Origin: Planctomycetota bacterium
GTDB taxonomy: Bacteria > Planctomycetota > Planctomycetia > Gemmatales > Gemmataceae
DNA length: 39,311 bases
NCBI GenBank assembly: GCA_021413735.1
Contig: JAIOPV010000212.1
Location: 1 to 39,311, forward strand
Direction: 5' to 3'
Shown: in pieces, positions 24,205 through 31,990 of the stretch
Layout: each line of letters begins with the position of its first letter
Position numbering within the stretch: position 1 is the stretch's first letter
Made by a program: the position numbers and the translations under genes
The notes under the pieces: model-generated
Database searches by the model: none
What the model was told of the DNA's origin: nothing
Seen by the model: only the letters and a program-made list of their open reading frames with translations

Positions 24205-24720
24205 ATGACCCAATTGCTCGGGGTGGCGGTCGTGTTGTCCGCGACACCGGTGTTGAACACCGGCGTGCGAAACATCCGACTCTACTCCGACGGGTCTGGT
24301 CAAGAGTTGATCCAGGTGCCGAGCAAAGTGACGTCGAACTCGCCGCGATCCTCGATGCCGCAGAGGCTCGATCACATCCGGATCAGCGGTCGGGAAGTGT
24401 TCAGGTTTGCGGTCACTCGCATGGTGGAACTCATTCGCCAGGCTGAAGCTGACTGCCGTGAGCTTGGCTTGAGTGGAATCGACGTGCTGATTCCGCATCA
24501 GGTGAATCAGCGGATCATCGACGCAGCTCTGGCCGACACGGGCTTCCCGCAAGACAGGGTCATGGTGAACCTCGACCGTTATGGGAACACGTCTGCCGCG
24601 AGTGTTCCGATTGCGCTCGACGAGGCTTTGCGAACTGGCCTTTGCAAAACGGGCGACACGGTGTTGCTCGTCGCGTTCGGTGGCGGACTGACCTGGAGCA
24701 GTGCCATCGTCACGCTGTGA
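24205..24720 (+). pseudogene. C-terminal remnant of a beta-ketoacyl-ACP synthase III (FabH-like)
   Basis: Resembles only the last half of FabH (about residues 160-330 of the family). It contains VAVVLSATP (after the usual GDGAGA region), the catalytic His in IPHQVNQRI, and the Asn in RYGNTSAASVP, ending FGGGLTWSSAIV. The N-terminal half, with the nucleophile Cys and the substrate tunnel, is missing; upstream sequence does not resemble it in any frame. The ORF stays open for 171 codons, so this is either a recent truncation or a retained fragment. It cannot carry out condensation without the Cys. The true homologous boundary is near 24220; the listed start is only the first ATG. Confidence 0.7.
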
Positions 24721-24730
24721 TGAACCACCC

Positions 24731-25534
24731 TCACGATTCGTTCGCGGCGGCTTCGCTCAGCCGTTCCCGTGCGTCGCCCTCGACGAATTGCCGCACCCGC
24801 GGATCGTCAGCCGTCGCGAGACCATCGGGCGGGCCATCGTAGATCACCTGCGATTCGCCGTCACTGAGCCGCGTCAGTGGATACAGCATCACAACACGGG
24901 TGGCGCACTTCATGACCGTTCGCATTTCGTGCGTCACAATTACGCTCGTCACCGGCCGACGTGTGCGAGTTTGCAGGATCAACTCGTTAATCACGTCCGT
25001 CATGATTGGATCGAGTCCCGTTGTCGGCTCGTCGTAAAGCATCACATCCGGATCGAGAGCGAGAGCACGCGCAAGGCCGACTCGCTTTCGCATTCCGCCC
25101 GACAATTCCGATGGCATCTTCGATTCGGCCGTCTTCGGAAGCCCGACCTCTGTCAAACGCTCCTGGACTCGGGCGGCAATTTCGGGTTCTCGAAGCTCAC
25201 CCTTCGCACGCAACCCAAACGCGACGTTATCGAACACGGTCAGGCTGTCGAACAGCGCGGCCTGCTGGAACAGGAACCCGACACGCAATCGCAACTTCGT
25301 CAGGTCGCGTTCGGCGAGCGTCTGAAGTGAAGCGCCCTCGAAGAGAACATCGCCCACGGTCGGCCGCAAAAGCGCAACGATGAGCTTGAGTAGCACGGTT
25401 TTGCCGCAACCGCTCTCGCCGATGACGCAGACTGTCTGTTGTGGGGCGATCGCGAGATCGATTCCGGCGAGCACCTGCTGGGAACCGAATCGCACGCCCA
25501 CACCGCGAAGTTCGACGATGCTCGAATCGGACAT
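24731..25534 (-). CDS. mlaF: ABC transporter ATPase of the MlaF (lipid transport) type
   Basis: 267 residues. Walker A GESGCGKT (39-46), the Q-loop region FLFQQAALFDSLTVFDNVAF (88-107) that is typical of MlaF/Ttg2A ATPases, signature LSGGM (144-148, within ELSGGMRKRVGLARA), Walker B VMLYDEP (164-170), D-loop GLDP and H-loop VTHEM. MlaF drives phospholipid traffic between inner and outer membrane together with MlaE permease and an MCE-domain protein. Neither partner is encoded beside it here, so the gene is an orphan unless the partners lie elsewhere. It ends 10 bases from the convergent FabH remnant, with no hairpin between. Confidence 0.9.
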   Translation of the reverse strand: MSDSSIVELRGVGVRFGSQQVLAGIDLAIAPQQTVCVIGESGCGKTVLLKLIVALLRPTVGDVLFEGASLQTLAERDLTKLRLRVGFLFQQAALFDSLTVFDNVAFGLRAKGELREPEIAARVQERLTEVGLPKTAESKMPSELSGGMRKRVGLARALALDPDVMLYDEPTTGLDPIMTDVINELILQTRTRRPVTSVIVTHEMRTVMKCATRVVMLYPLTRLSDGESQVIYDGPPDGLATADDPRVRQFVEGDARERLSEAAANES

Positions 25535-25631
25535 CCTGACTCTTTCTCACCAGAGGAGAACGGACTCGCCTATCGTCGCATACGACGGGCCAACGGTGCC
25601 ACCCGGTTTCAGGCCATCCGTTCGTGGCCTC

Positions 25632-25660
25632 TTGCCTTTGGTCAGCCGTCGGTCCAAAAT
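25632..25660 (+). promoter_or_regulatory. Possible sigma-70 promoter for the peroxiredoxin gene
   Basis: TTGCCT (25632-25637) and CAAAAT (25655-25660) with exactly 17 bases between; each hexamer matches the consensus at 4 of 6 positions. It lies about 70 bases before ATG 25733. A small hairpin (CTCGGC/GCCGAG, 25668-25682) falls in the presumed leader. Confidence 0.3.
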
Positions 25661-25732
25661 GCCCACGCTCGGCTCCGCCGAGTTCTCGCTTGATGCCCAC
25701 CCTGTTCCACATCCCGTTTCTGGAGTCTTCTC

Positions 25733-26296
25733 ATGCTGCGTTTCGCTCTCCGAGCTGTTGCCGTTGCGACCGCTGTCGCTCTCGCCGGTGCCACGACCCT
25801 CGCCGACGACAGCACCATCAAGGTAAAAGTCGGAGATAAGTTCCCGGTTGTGGCTCTCGAAGCCGCCCAGATCGAAAAACTGAATCTGAAGGACGCGAAG
25901 ACCGTTTCCATCGCGGATTTGAAGGGCAAGACTGTTGTGATCTTCTTCTATCCGAAGGCACTGACCCCAGGTTGCACCACCGAGTCGTGCGGTTTCCGTG
26001 ACGTGCTGAAGACCGACGACTTCCCGAAGGACGTGGTGATCCTCGGCGCCAGCGCCGACGATGTGCCGCTTCAGCAGAAGTTCATCGAGAAGGAAAAGCT
26101 CACGTTCCCGCTGCTGGCGGATAAGGAAATGAAGCTCACCAAGGAACTCGGCATTGTGTCGCCGAAGAACGCCAAGGTGACGCAGCGAGTGACGTTCGTG
26201 ATCGACAAGGAAGGAAAGATCGCCAAGATCTACGACACCGTGACCCCGGCGACGCACCCGAAGGAAGTCCTTGAGTTCGTCAAGACCCTGAAGTGA
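25733..26296 (+). CDS. Exported peroxiredoxin of the BCP/AhpC-TSA family
   Basis: 187 residues; signal peptide about residues 1-24 (LRFALRAVAVATAVALAGAT), so it acts outside the cytoplasm. The peroxidatic Cys81 lies in FYPKALTPGCT (P-x3-T-x2-C) and a candidate resolving Cys86 follows five residues later, the arrangement of BCP-type peroxiredoxins. The remainder (ILGASADDVPLQQKFIEK, FPLLADKEMKLTKELG, RVTFVIDKEGKI) is standard. It would reduce peroxides with electrons from a periplasmic thiol partner not seen here. GGAG lies about 8 bases before ATG 25733. A strong hairpin follows the stop. Confidence 0.9.
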   Translation: MLRFALRAVAVATAVALAGATTLADDSTIKVKVGDKFPVVALEAAQIEKLNLKDAKTVSIADLKGKTVVIFFYPKALTPGCTTESCGFRDVLKTDDFPKDVVILGASADDVPLQQKFIEKEKLTFPLLADKEMKLTKELGIVSPKNAKVTQRVTFVIDKEGKIAKIYDTVTPATHPKEVLEFVKTLK

Positions 26297-26304
26297 CCAG
26301 AACC

Positions 26305-26376
26305 GTTTAGCCGCGACTCGAAGAGAAGCGTGACCAATGGGCTCGCGTCACGCTTCTCTTCGAGTCGCGGCTAAAC
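26305..26376 (+). terminator. Perfect 30-bp hairpin after the peroxiredoxin gene
   Basis: Left arm 26305-26334 (starts GTTTAGCCGCGACTCG) and right arm 26347-26376 are exact reverse complements around a 12-base loop. The right arm is followed by ATTTTGTAG, a short T-run on the plus strand. It begins 8 bases after the stop. The arm length and perfection suggest a dispersed repeat acting as a terminator. Confidence 0.75.
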
Positions 26377-26391
26377 ATTTTGTAGTTGGCC

Positions 26392-26420
26392 TTGCACATC
26401 GTTTCCGGACCCTCCATAAT
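26392..26420 (+). promoter_or_regulatory. Possible promoter of the 69-residue gene
   Basis: TTGCAC (26392-26397), a 17-base spacer, then CATAAT (26415-26420; 5 of 6 matches to TATAAT). The predicted start of transcription would be near 26427, leaving a leader of about 30 bases before ATG 26456. The position right after a terminator supports an independent transcript. Confidence 0.4.
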
Positions 26421-26455
26421 CGCTCGCTGTCCCTTGAACAAGGAGGTTCCGGGCC

Positions 26456-26665
26456 ATGATCATTTCCGACCCATCCGTTCTGATGCCAGAGTCACCGGCG
26501 ATCGACATCTCGGAAGCCCGCTGGGCCGCTGAGTACCTGTCTTTGATGATCGCCCAACTCGACCCTTACTCTCCCGTAAGCATGGTGCTAACGCAGGCCC
26601 GTCGAGAACTGACGAGCCTCGCACAAAGTGCATCGCACATGCAACCGCTCCGCATCGCAGCGTGA
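26456..26665 (+). CDS. Small protein of unknown function
   Basis: 69 residues with no recognised family. A perfect AAGGAGG (26440-26446) lies 9 bases before the ATG. The sequence is mostly helical in appearance (ISEARWAAEYLSLMIAQL, then a short break and MVLTQARRELTSLAQSA), which fits a small two-helix protein. No signal peptide, no Cys. It is convergent with the transglutaminase-like gene 19 bases away, and has its own terminator and possible promoter upstream. Confidence 0.62.
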   Translation: MIISDPSVLMPESPAIDISEARWAAEYLSLMIAQLDPYSPVSMVLTQARRELTSLAQSASHMQPLRIAA

Positions 26666-26684
26666 AAACCCGAGCAACCTGGCG

Positions 26685-28493
26685 TCACGGTGCCTTTCCG
26701 CTTTTCACTCGCGCCAGACTCTGCTCAACCACCGCCGTCTCCTTTGGATGGTTGGTGTCCTTCAGGTACGCAAGTGCTTGCTCGTGCAGTTTCACGCAGT
26801 ATTCGCTCACCGCATCTCCACGGCGAGCGGGAACCTTTGGCAGAATCTCAAGGAAGAACTTCGCCATCAGGCCATCGCCGCCCTTGATGTCCTTGGATAC
26901 TTCCTGCATGCGGGTAATCATCTTCGGGATGTATCGGCCCTCATCTGGGAACTTCCGCACCGTGTACGCCAGCCCATCGAACGCTGGCTTGAAGTCCTTC
27001 GCGTCGATGAGATACTCGACCAGTTTCAATCGACCCTGACACGCAAGATCGGGACGACCGAGGAGTTCGTAAGACGCGACCATCTTCACGAATACTCCGG
27101 AGCGAGCACTCTTGTCTTTCTGCGGCGTGAGCAGATCGTCCACGAGTTTCCACGAGAAGTCCGGGAACTTCGCGAACGTGTTGATCGCCTTGGTCACCAG
27201 TAATGTCGCGTCTTGTGCGCTGGTCAGCTTGCCCTCTTTGTAGAGCGAGGCCAGTTCCAGCCACGCCGCACCGCACATCGGGTACAGAGCCAACACACGG
27301 TTCAGGTACGTCGATTGTTGCTTGGCGGTGAACTCCTTCATGTCGCGAACGATCGGATAGGCTCGCATCAGCAGGTCGGCCTGCCGGCTGTTGTAAGGCG
27401 AGTTGCCGATAGCCGTCAGGCGGCGTTCAAGTTCGCGATCCGTGATTTCCTTGCCAGACTTGGGATCGTTGAGTTGCCCGACGTAGTAATGGTCGAGGTT
27501 ATACCGGCCATACGATTCCAGGCTGAACGTGACGGCGTCCTTGTTCACGGCCTTCACTTCGACCCACATCACCCAGGCGTGAAGCCCGCCGGAGTTCGCT
27601 TCGCCGTGGATGTACTCCGCTGGCACACCGATCGACTTCGCGACACGTGCCGCGAAGTCGGCTTGCATCGCACACACACCACCATTCGCCTTGATGCTCG
27701 CCAGCGTGTACGGCTTGTCGTTCAGCTTGCATACCTTCGACTGCGTTTGCAGCATCACGTTGTCGTATTCGATGTCCTTGTAGCAAACGCCGATGTTGAC
27801 TCGCTTCTTGAGGTAGTTCGTGACAGCCCAGTCGCGTTCGTCGAGGGGGGTGCGGTGGTTCACGGTATGAATCAGGAATTCCCACGGGATCTGTTGCTGG
27901 GGCCCCTTCAGTTTGGCTTGCCGGTCGAGGGCGTACTTGAAGTTATCGACTGGTCCCAACTTCATGACCTCTTCCGGTAGGCTGCTCTTGGTGCGGACCT
28001 GATGCCCGCGGTAATCGTATGGGCCGCGTGGGTTGTCCCACACCACGGAGATCGCAACGGCCAGTTCGTCGTTCGTTTTCACGGCCGACGCATCGGTCTT
28101 CCACAGATCGCGAAACACGGCCATGGCAGCAGCCGGATCGTCTTCGCCTGGGTTGATCGCGGTGAACAGCGTTTCGCGGACCTCGTTGTTTGCGGCGAGG
28201 AACTCGAACAGCGAGTCGGCGTCTGCTCCGAGTCGAGCCTTGAGAACGGTGGCGTTTTTCGCCTCGAAATACTTGGCGAACTGAGTTCGGACGTGTTTGT
28301 ATTCACCCCTGATGAACGCTTTGTCGTTGAACCCATCTGCTGTGGTCACGAGGTCAATGAGAATCTGGTCGGCATCCTCTGCCTTTGTGGGCTCGGCTTT
28401 CGCTGGCTCAGGTTTTTGAGGGTTTGCAGTTACGAACGAAGCGCAGAAAAGAAGGCCAGCGGCGAGAGCTGCGAGCCGGAACCAGGCGAGCAT
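26685..28493 (-). CDS. Exported transglutaminase-like protein
   Basis: 602 residues. Signal peptide about residues 1-24 (MLAWFRLAALAAGLLFCASF). A transglutaminase-core-like segment has the nucleophile Cys274 in ANGGVCAMQADFAARVAKS and the His305 in GGLHAWVMWVEV, with a likely acid in the following strands (VTFSLESYGRYN). The C-terminal 250 residues are helical and TPR-like (YLNRVLALYPMCGAAWLELA, LLGRPDLACQGRLKLVEYL). It may be a protease or crosslinking enzyme of the envelope; substrate unknown. ATG 28493 was chosen because GGAG lies about 7 bases upstream and gives a clean signal peptide; the longer ORF start at 28526 has no ribosome site. Confidence 0.8.
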   Translation of the reverse strand: MLAWFRLAALAAGLLFCASFVTANPQKPEPAKAEPTKAEDADQILIDLVTTADGFNDKAFIRGEYKHVRTQFAKYFEAKNATVLKARLGADADSLFEFLAANNEVRETLFTAINPGEDDPAAAMAVFRDLWKTDASAVKTNDELAVAISVVWDNPRGPYDYRGHQVRTKSSLPEEVMKLGPVDNFKYALDRQAKLKGPQQQIPWEFLIHTVNHRTPLDERDWAVTNYLKKRVNIGVCYKDIEYDNVMLQTQSKVCKLNDKPYTLASIKANGGVCAMQADFAARVAKSIGVPAEYIHGEANSGGLHAWVMWVEVKAVNKDAVTFSLESYGRYNLDHYYVGQLNDPKSGKEITDRELERRLTAIGNSPYNSRQADLLMRAYPIVRDMKEFTAKQQSTYLNRVLALYPMCGAAWLELASLYKEGKLTSAQDATLLVTKAINTFAKFPDFSWKLVDDLLTPQKDKSARSGVFVKMVASYELLGRPDLACQGRLKLVEYLIDAKDFKPAFDGLAYTVRKFPDEGRYIPKMITRMQEVSKDIKGGDGLMAKFFLEILPKVPARRGDAVSEYCVKLHEQALAYLKDTNHPKETAVVEQSLARVKSGKAP

Positions 28494-28591
28494 GAGATCA
28501 CTCCGTTGGAGAAAACGAGCCATCATTATGATTGCGGTAAGCGTGACGAACTACGTAGAACTGAGAATGTGAGAGAAAATTAATCAGCAGA

Positions 28592-29836
28592 TCAGGCAGG
28601 AATCTTGGGCGTGTTGGTCGCCTCTTCCGGCAACCGGCCGGCGAGCGAAAGCGCGAACCCCGCAAGGCACACCGTCACGAGGCTGAGAAGCAGGCTGGCG
28701 AAGTGCCACGGTGCGAACGCTGCTGTCGCGGCATCCGCGGTCGCTTTGTCAGTGGAAAATCGCAGCACACGCAGTTCGCTGACATAATTCGAGAGCGGGA
28801 AAGCAATCACAACGGTCAGCAGTGCGAGACCGATCACATGCACGCGACGACGGTGAATCGCACACGCACACGGAGCCTTATACCAACTCATCGCGGTGAT
28901 GAGAGCGATCACGCCGCACACCGCTTGCATCCCGAAATATCGCGGGAAGACTGGCCCGACCGCTGCACCGAACAGTGCGCTGGCGAGTGCCGTCTTCTGT
29001 TCATCTGGAGCGTCGGCGGGGATGATCGTCATGCCGGCGGTGCGGTCCGAGGGGCCAGCGTTGACGACCTGCTTGAACGAATCAAAAATAGCGGGTGCCG
29101 CCGCGAAGTTGAAGAACGCCGCACCGCCGAACCACAGTCCTAGCGCGAGAAGATGAACCCCTCGTAAGATGGTTTGCCGCCGTGTGCTCGCTGGAAGCGA
29201 TTGACTTTCCGTACCCATGAGAAGCCGCCGCAAGTTGGAGTGGTGTTTCGCAAAGACAAAGGCCGTGCCAATGATAACGAACAGCGTGATCGGCAACGCC
29301 TGTTCCGAGAATGCCGCTGAAGTACCAATTAGCCGAGCCGCAACGAGGACCGCAACCGCCGCGAGTGAGGCCAGCGAGACGATCCGCGACGCGAGAAGCA
29401 CGACGAACCAGCACAGCACCGCGAGCGCCGCAGGCCCCGGCACCAGCACGAAGATCGTTCCGGCTCCGGTGGCCACGCCCTTCCCGCCACTGAAGCCAAG
29501 ATAGATCGGGAAGAGATGCCCCAAGAACGCGAGTGCCGCTGCGCTGACTCGCAGCGTATCAGGCTGACCGAACACCGTGTCGGCATCCGGACTGAGTTGC
29601 CGTGCAAGCGGCAGGATCGCGGCGACTGGAACCGCGCCCTTGAGGAAGTCGAGCGTGAAGACGAGCACTCCAATTGGAGTGCCAAGAACACGAGCTGCGT
29701 TGGTGGCGCCGATGTTCCCGCTGCCGGCCGTGAAGAGGTTCACGCCACGCATGCGGCCGATGAGATAACCAAAGGGAATCGCCCCGACGAGGTACGAGGC
29801 GATGAGCAACAGCACGGCAGCAGTGAGCGATGACAT
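28592..29836 (-). CDS. plsY: Glycerol-3-phosphate acyltransferase PlsY fused to a DUF4149-like membrane domain
   Basis: 414 residues, twice the usual PlsY length. Residues 1-210 are a complete PlsY: GSGNIGATN (38-46), FSGGKGVATGAG (about 115-126) and KHHSNLRRLLMGTE (about 197-210), the three conserved loops needed for acyl-phosphate-dependent acylation of glycerol-3-phosphate. Residues about 225-400 are a second four-helix membrane domain (LLALGLWFGGAAFFNFAAAP, VFPRYFGMQAVCGVIALI, FPLSNYVSELR), which I recognise as DUF4149/TMEM205-like. There is no stop or ribosome site between them. It is the last gene of the lipid A/core run, 27 bases after the GT4 gene, linking phospholipid synthesis with outer-membrane lipid. 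The role of the extra domain is unknown. Confidence 0.87.
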   Translation of the reverse strand: MSSLTAAVLLLIASYLVGAIPFGYLIGRMRGVNLFTAGSGNIGATNAARVLGTPIGVLVFTLDFLKGAVPVAAILPLARQLSPDADTVFGQPDTLRVSAAALAFLGHLFPIYLGFSGGKGVATGAGTIFVLVPGPAALAVLCWFVVLLASRIVSLASLAAVAVLVAARLIGTSAAFSEQALPITLFVIIGTAFVFAKHHSNLRRLLMGTESQSLPASTRRQTILRGVHLLALGLWFGGAAFFNFAAAPAIFDSFKQVVNAGPSDRTAGMTIIPADAPDEQKTALASALFGAAVGPVFPRYFGMQAVCGVIALITAMSWYKAPCACAIHRRRVHVIGLALLTVVIAFPLSNYVSELRVLRFSTDKATADAATAAFAPWHFASLLLSLVTVCLAGFALSLAGRLPEEATNTPKIPA

Positions 29837-29863
29837 GGCGACATTGTAGTGGCCGCCACGGAC

Positions 29864-31030
29864 TCACGCGGCTCGCTTCATGCGGCGAACTTCCGTGAAC
29901 ACGCCGAGAAGTGCCTGGTAATGATGCTCGAACGTCCAACGAGAGCCAGTGGTGCGGGCCGCGACGCTCGCTTCACGGAGATATCCGCGATCGAACATCT
30001 GCGCCATCGCGGCAGCCAACGCATCGGAATCGTGCGGGTTGTCGATCACCATCCCGTCGGTCGGTGGGCTGAGCAGTTCGGATGCACCGTTGAACCGCGT
30101 CGTGATGACTGGCAAGCCGCACGCGAGAGCTTCGAGCGCGACGAGCGAACAGGGATCGTAGAACGTCGGATGAACGAGGTAGTCGGAGGCGAAGTAGCAA
30201 CTCTTCGGGTCCGAACGGTGACCCAGAAAGACGACGCGATCCGCGATGCCGAGGCGCTTCGCCTGCCGTTCGTAGCGGCCGAACTTCGGATGCCCGACCA
30301 CCACGAGCTTGTTCGGCTTGTCACGCGGCGTCAGTGCGTAGGCGTCGAGTAACTGCGACAGTCCCTTGAGCCGATAGTTCATCGCAACGAACAGCCCGAC
30401 GCTGTCGTTCGGCGAGACGCCCCACCGTTCGCGTTCTTCGTGTCGCTGCCGTAAGCGATCCTCAGCCGCGAATCGCAGCGGGTCGATGGCACTTCGCACG
30501 ACTCGCACGGACTCCGACGACACGCCGTAGAACTCCTCGAAGTGCCTGCGAACCATGTTGCTGTTCACGACGATCAGCGGTTGCTTTGGCCCGAGGTACT
30601 GCTTCCGTTCGAGCCGTGAGAATGACCACGCAGCGGGATCGAGCATCTTCCCCAGAGCCGCGAGCGAGCGCGTGATTGGCCCCGCATGCTTCAGCAGATT
30701 GTGAGCAGCGCTCGCTGCGTGCAACCCGCCCTGCGGATACAGCACATCCTGGCCCCACGTCTTGTCGAATCCGATGCTCACGTCGTGCCGCATGGTCATG
30801 GCGCGTTCGCATTCGTTGCCGAATCGCCAGGGTCGCAGGAAACGCGGACCTGCCGGCACTTCGAGTCGGTGGAAGTGCGTGGCCGCTGGTAGCGAAGCAG
30901 CATCCCACCGACAGGCGTAGAGATGCACGGCGTGGCCATCGCGGGAGAGTCGCCGGGCGAGGTCGCCAATGTATGTCTCCGCGCCGCCGCGAGCAGGCAG
31001 CACGCTCTCGTAGCAGAGTGCGATGTCCAT
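29864..31030 (-). CDS. Glycosyltransferase family 4 (core oligosaccharide type)
   Basis: 388 residues of GT-B fold. N-terminal Gly-rich region ARGGAETYIGDLARRL; C-terminal nucleotide-sugar site with PCSLVALEALACGLPVITT and GASELL, the usual GT4 pattern resembling WaaG-like core glucosyltransferases. Donor and acceptor sugars cannot be inferred. ATG 31030 was chosen because GGAG lies 7 bases upstream; the ORF extends to 31207 but that part overlaps the kinase gene in another frame. It starts 4 bases after the WaaP-like kinase stop, within the LPS operon. Confidence 0.87.
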   Translation of the reverse strand: MDIALCYESVLPARGGAETYIGDLARRLSRDGHAVHLYACRWDAASLPAATHFHRLEVPAGPRFLRPWRFGNECERAMTMRHDVSIGFDKTWGQDVLYPQGGLHAASAAHNLLKHAGPITRSLAALGKMLDPAAWSFSRLERKQYLGPKQPLIVVNSNMVRRHFEEFYGVSSESVRVVRSAIDPLRFAAEDRLRQRHEERERWGVSPNDSVGLFVAMNYRLKGLSQLLDAYALTPRDKPNKLVVVGHPKFGRYERQAKRLGIADRVVFLGHRSDPKSCYFASDYLVHPTFYDPCSLVALEALACGLPVITTRFNGASELLSPPTDGMVIDNPHDSDALAAAMAQMFDRGYLREASVAARTTGSRWTFEHHYQALLGVFTEVRRMKRAA

Positions 31031-31034
31031 GGTG

Positions 31035-31985
31035 TCACTCCGATTTTGCGAGTCGTTTTGCAAGGGTCCGCTGATTATGTCGCTCATAGAGTTGCCACTT
31101 CCAGCGAACGAACGGGAGCAGCCAGCGACCGGGTGCTCTTCCGGGCCAACCGGCTCGATACAGCTTCCAGAATCGCACGCGATCCCTGGCTGTGACTCCG
31201 GCCACATCCGACGAGTAGAGGAACTGTGCGAGATCTTTCACTTGCCACCAGCGTGCGGTCAGCGAGTGGCGGCCGAGTCTGTGAAGGTCGATCATCACGA
31301 CCTGGTTCACCCAGGTTTCGGGCGGCGTCTGCGTGAACGATTCCGGGATGTAGAAGTGGCAGAAGTACAGGTCTTTGTGGAACACCGAACGTCGGTGCAA
31401 TTCGCGAGTCAAACGGGCGAGTTCCGCTGTGAGGCCCCGTTTCCATTTCGCGAATGTAACCGGATCGAGCCGCTTGGCGGCAAGGGGAACTGCCTCGTGC
31501 AGCGCAAGTTGGCCGTGCAACTCTTCGACCGCGAGGAAGCCTTGCAGCCTGAAGTATGGCCCCACTGTTTGTCCAGCCGCAACGGGTCGCGGCACGGGGA
31601 AGCCCTGATTTGCAGCCCAGATGAGGTGCTGCCATTCCTGCAAGCCCGGCGACCACGCCCCATTCGGGAACAGCGTCGCGAGCAGGCCGTGTAGCCACGG
31701 CAGTTTGTAGTGCCGCTTCAGATACACACTGAGCTTGGCGGAGCCATCCTCGAAGACCCGGCGACCGATGGACCGCCCCTGCTTTTCGTGCAGGCGATCC
31801 GTCACCGGTTCCGACATGATCCGATCTTCCCAGCCGTCGCCGGCGAATCGCTTCCAGTCGGAGGCTCGCCGCAGAATGCGTGTCCCGTGAACGAGTCGGT
31901 GCCAGAGGCACGACACGGGATCGCCGACCGCAGGCACAAGTCGCCCAGGATTTCGGACATTCGAGGATCGTGAATTTACGTCCAT
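31035..31985 (-). CDS. WaaP/KdkA-type lipopolysaccharide core kinase
   Basis: 316 residues, a Kdo/heptose kinase-like protein of the protein-kinase fold. Conserved elements: KLSVYLKRHYKLPW (ATP-binding Lys region), HRRSVFHKDLYFCHFYI (catalytic HxD-like loop with the Asp) and VVMIDLHRLGRHS (metal-binding Asp). WaaP-type enzymes phosphorylate inner-core heptose. The ORF opens at GTG 31994, whose TGA overlap with the upstream gene suggests coupling, but I prefer ATG 31985, with GAGG 3 bases upstream. The N-terminal 55 residues are poorly conserved. It lies between a tandem kinase-like gene and the GT4 gene, within the LPS operon. Confidence 0.87.
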   Translation of the reverse strand: MDVNSRSSNVRNPGRLVPAVGDPVSCLWHRLVHGTRILRRASDWKRFAGDGWEDRIMSEPVTDRLHEKQGRSIGRRVFEDGSAKLSVYLKRHYKLPWLHGLLATLFPNGAWSPGLQEWQHLIWAANQGFPVPRPVAAGQTVGPYFRLQGFLAVEELHGQLALHEAVPLAAKRLDPVTFAKWKRGLTAELARLTRELHRRSVFHKDLYFCHFYIPESFTQTPPETWVNQVVMIDLHRLGRHSLTARWWQVKDLAQFLYSSDVAGVTARDRVRFWKLYRAGWPGRAPGRWLLPFVRWKWQLYERHNQRTLAKRLAKSE

Positions 31986-31990
31986 TATCC

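Noticed and set aside
26305-26376. tRNA or riboswitch
   Set aside because: A single uninterrupted 30-bp stem with no cloverleaf or conserved riboswitch core; placement after a stop fits a terminator.
31031-31207. Extended N-terminus of the GT4 protein
   Set aside because: Overlaps the kinase gene in another frame; ATG 31030 has a good ribosome site and gives the normal N-terminus.
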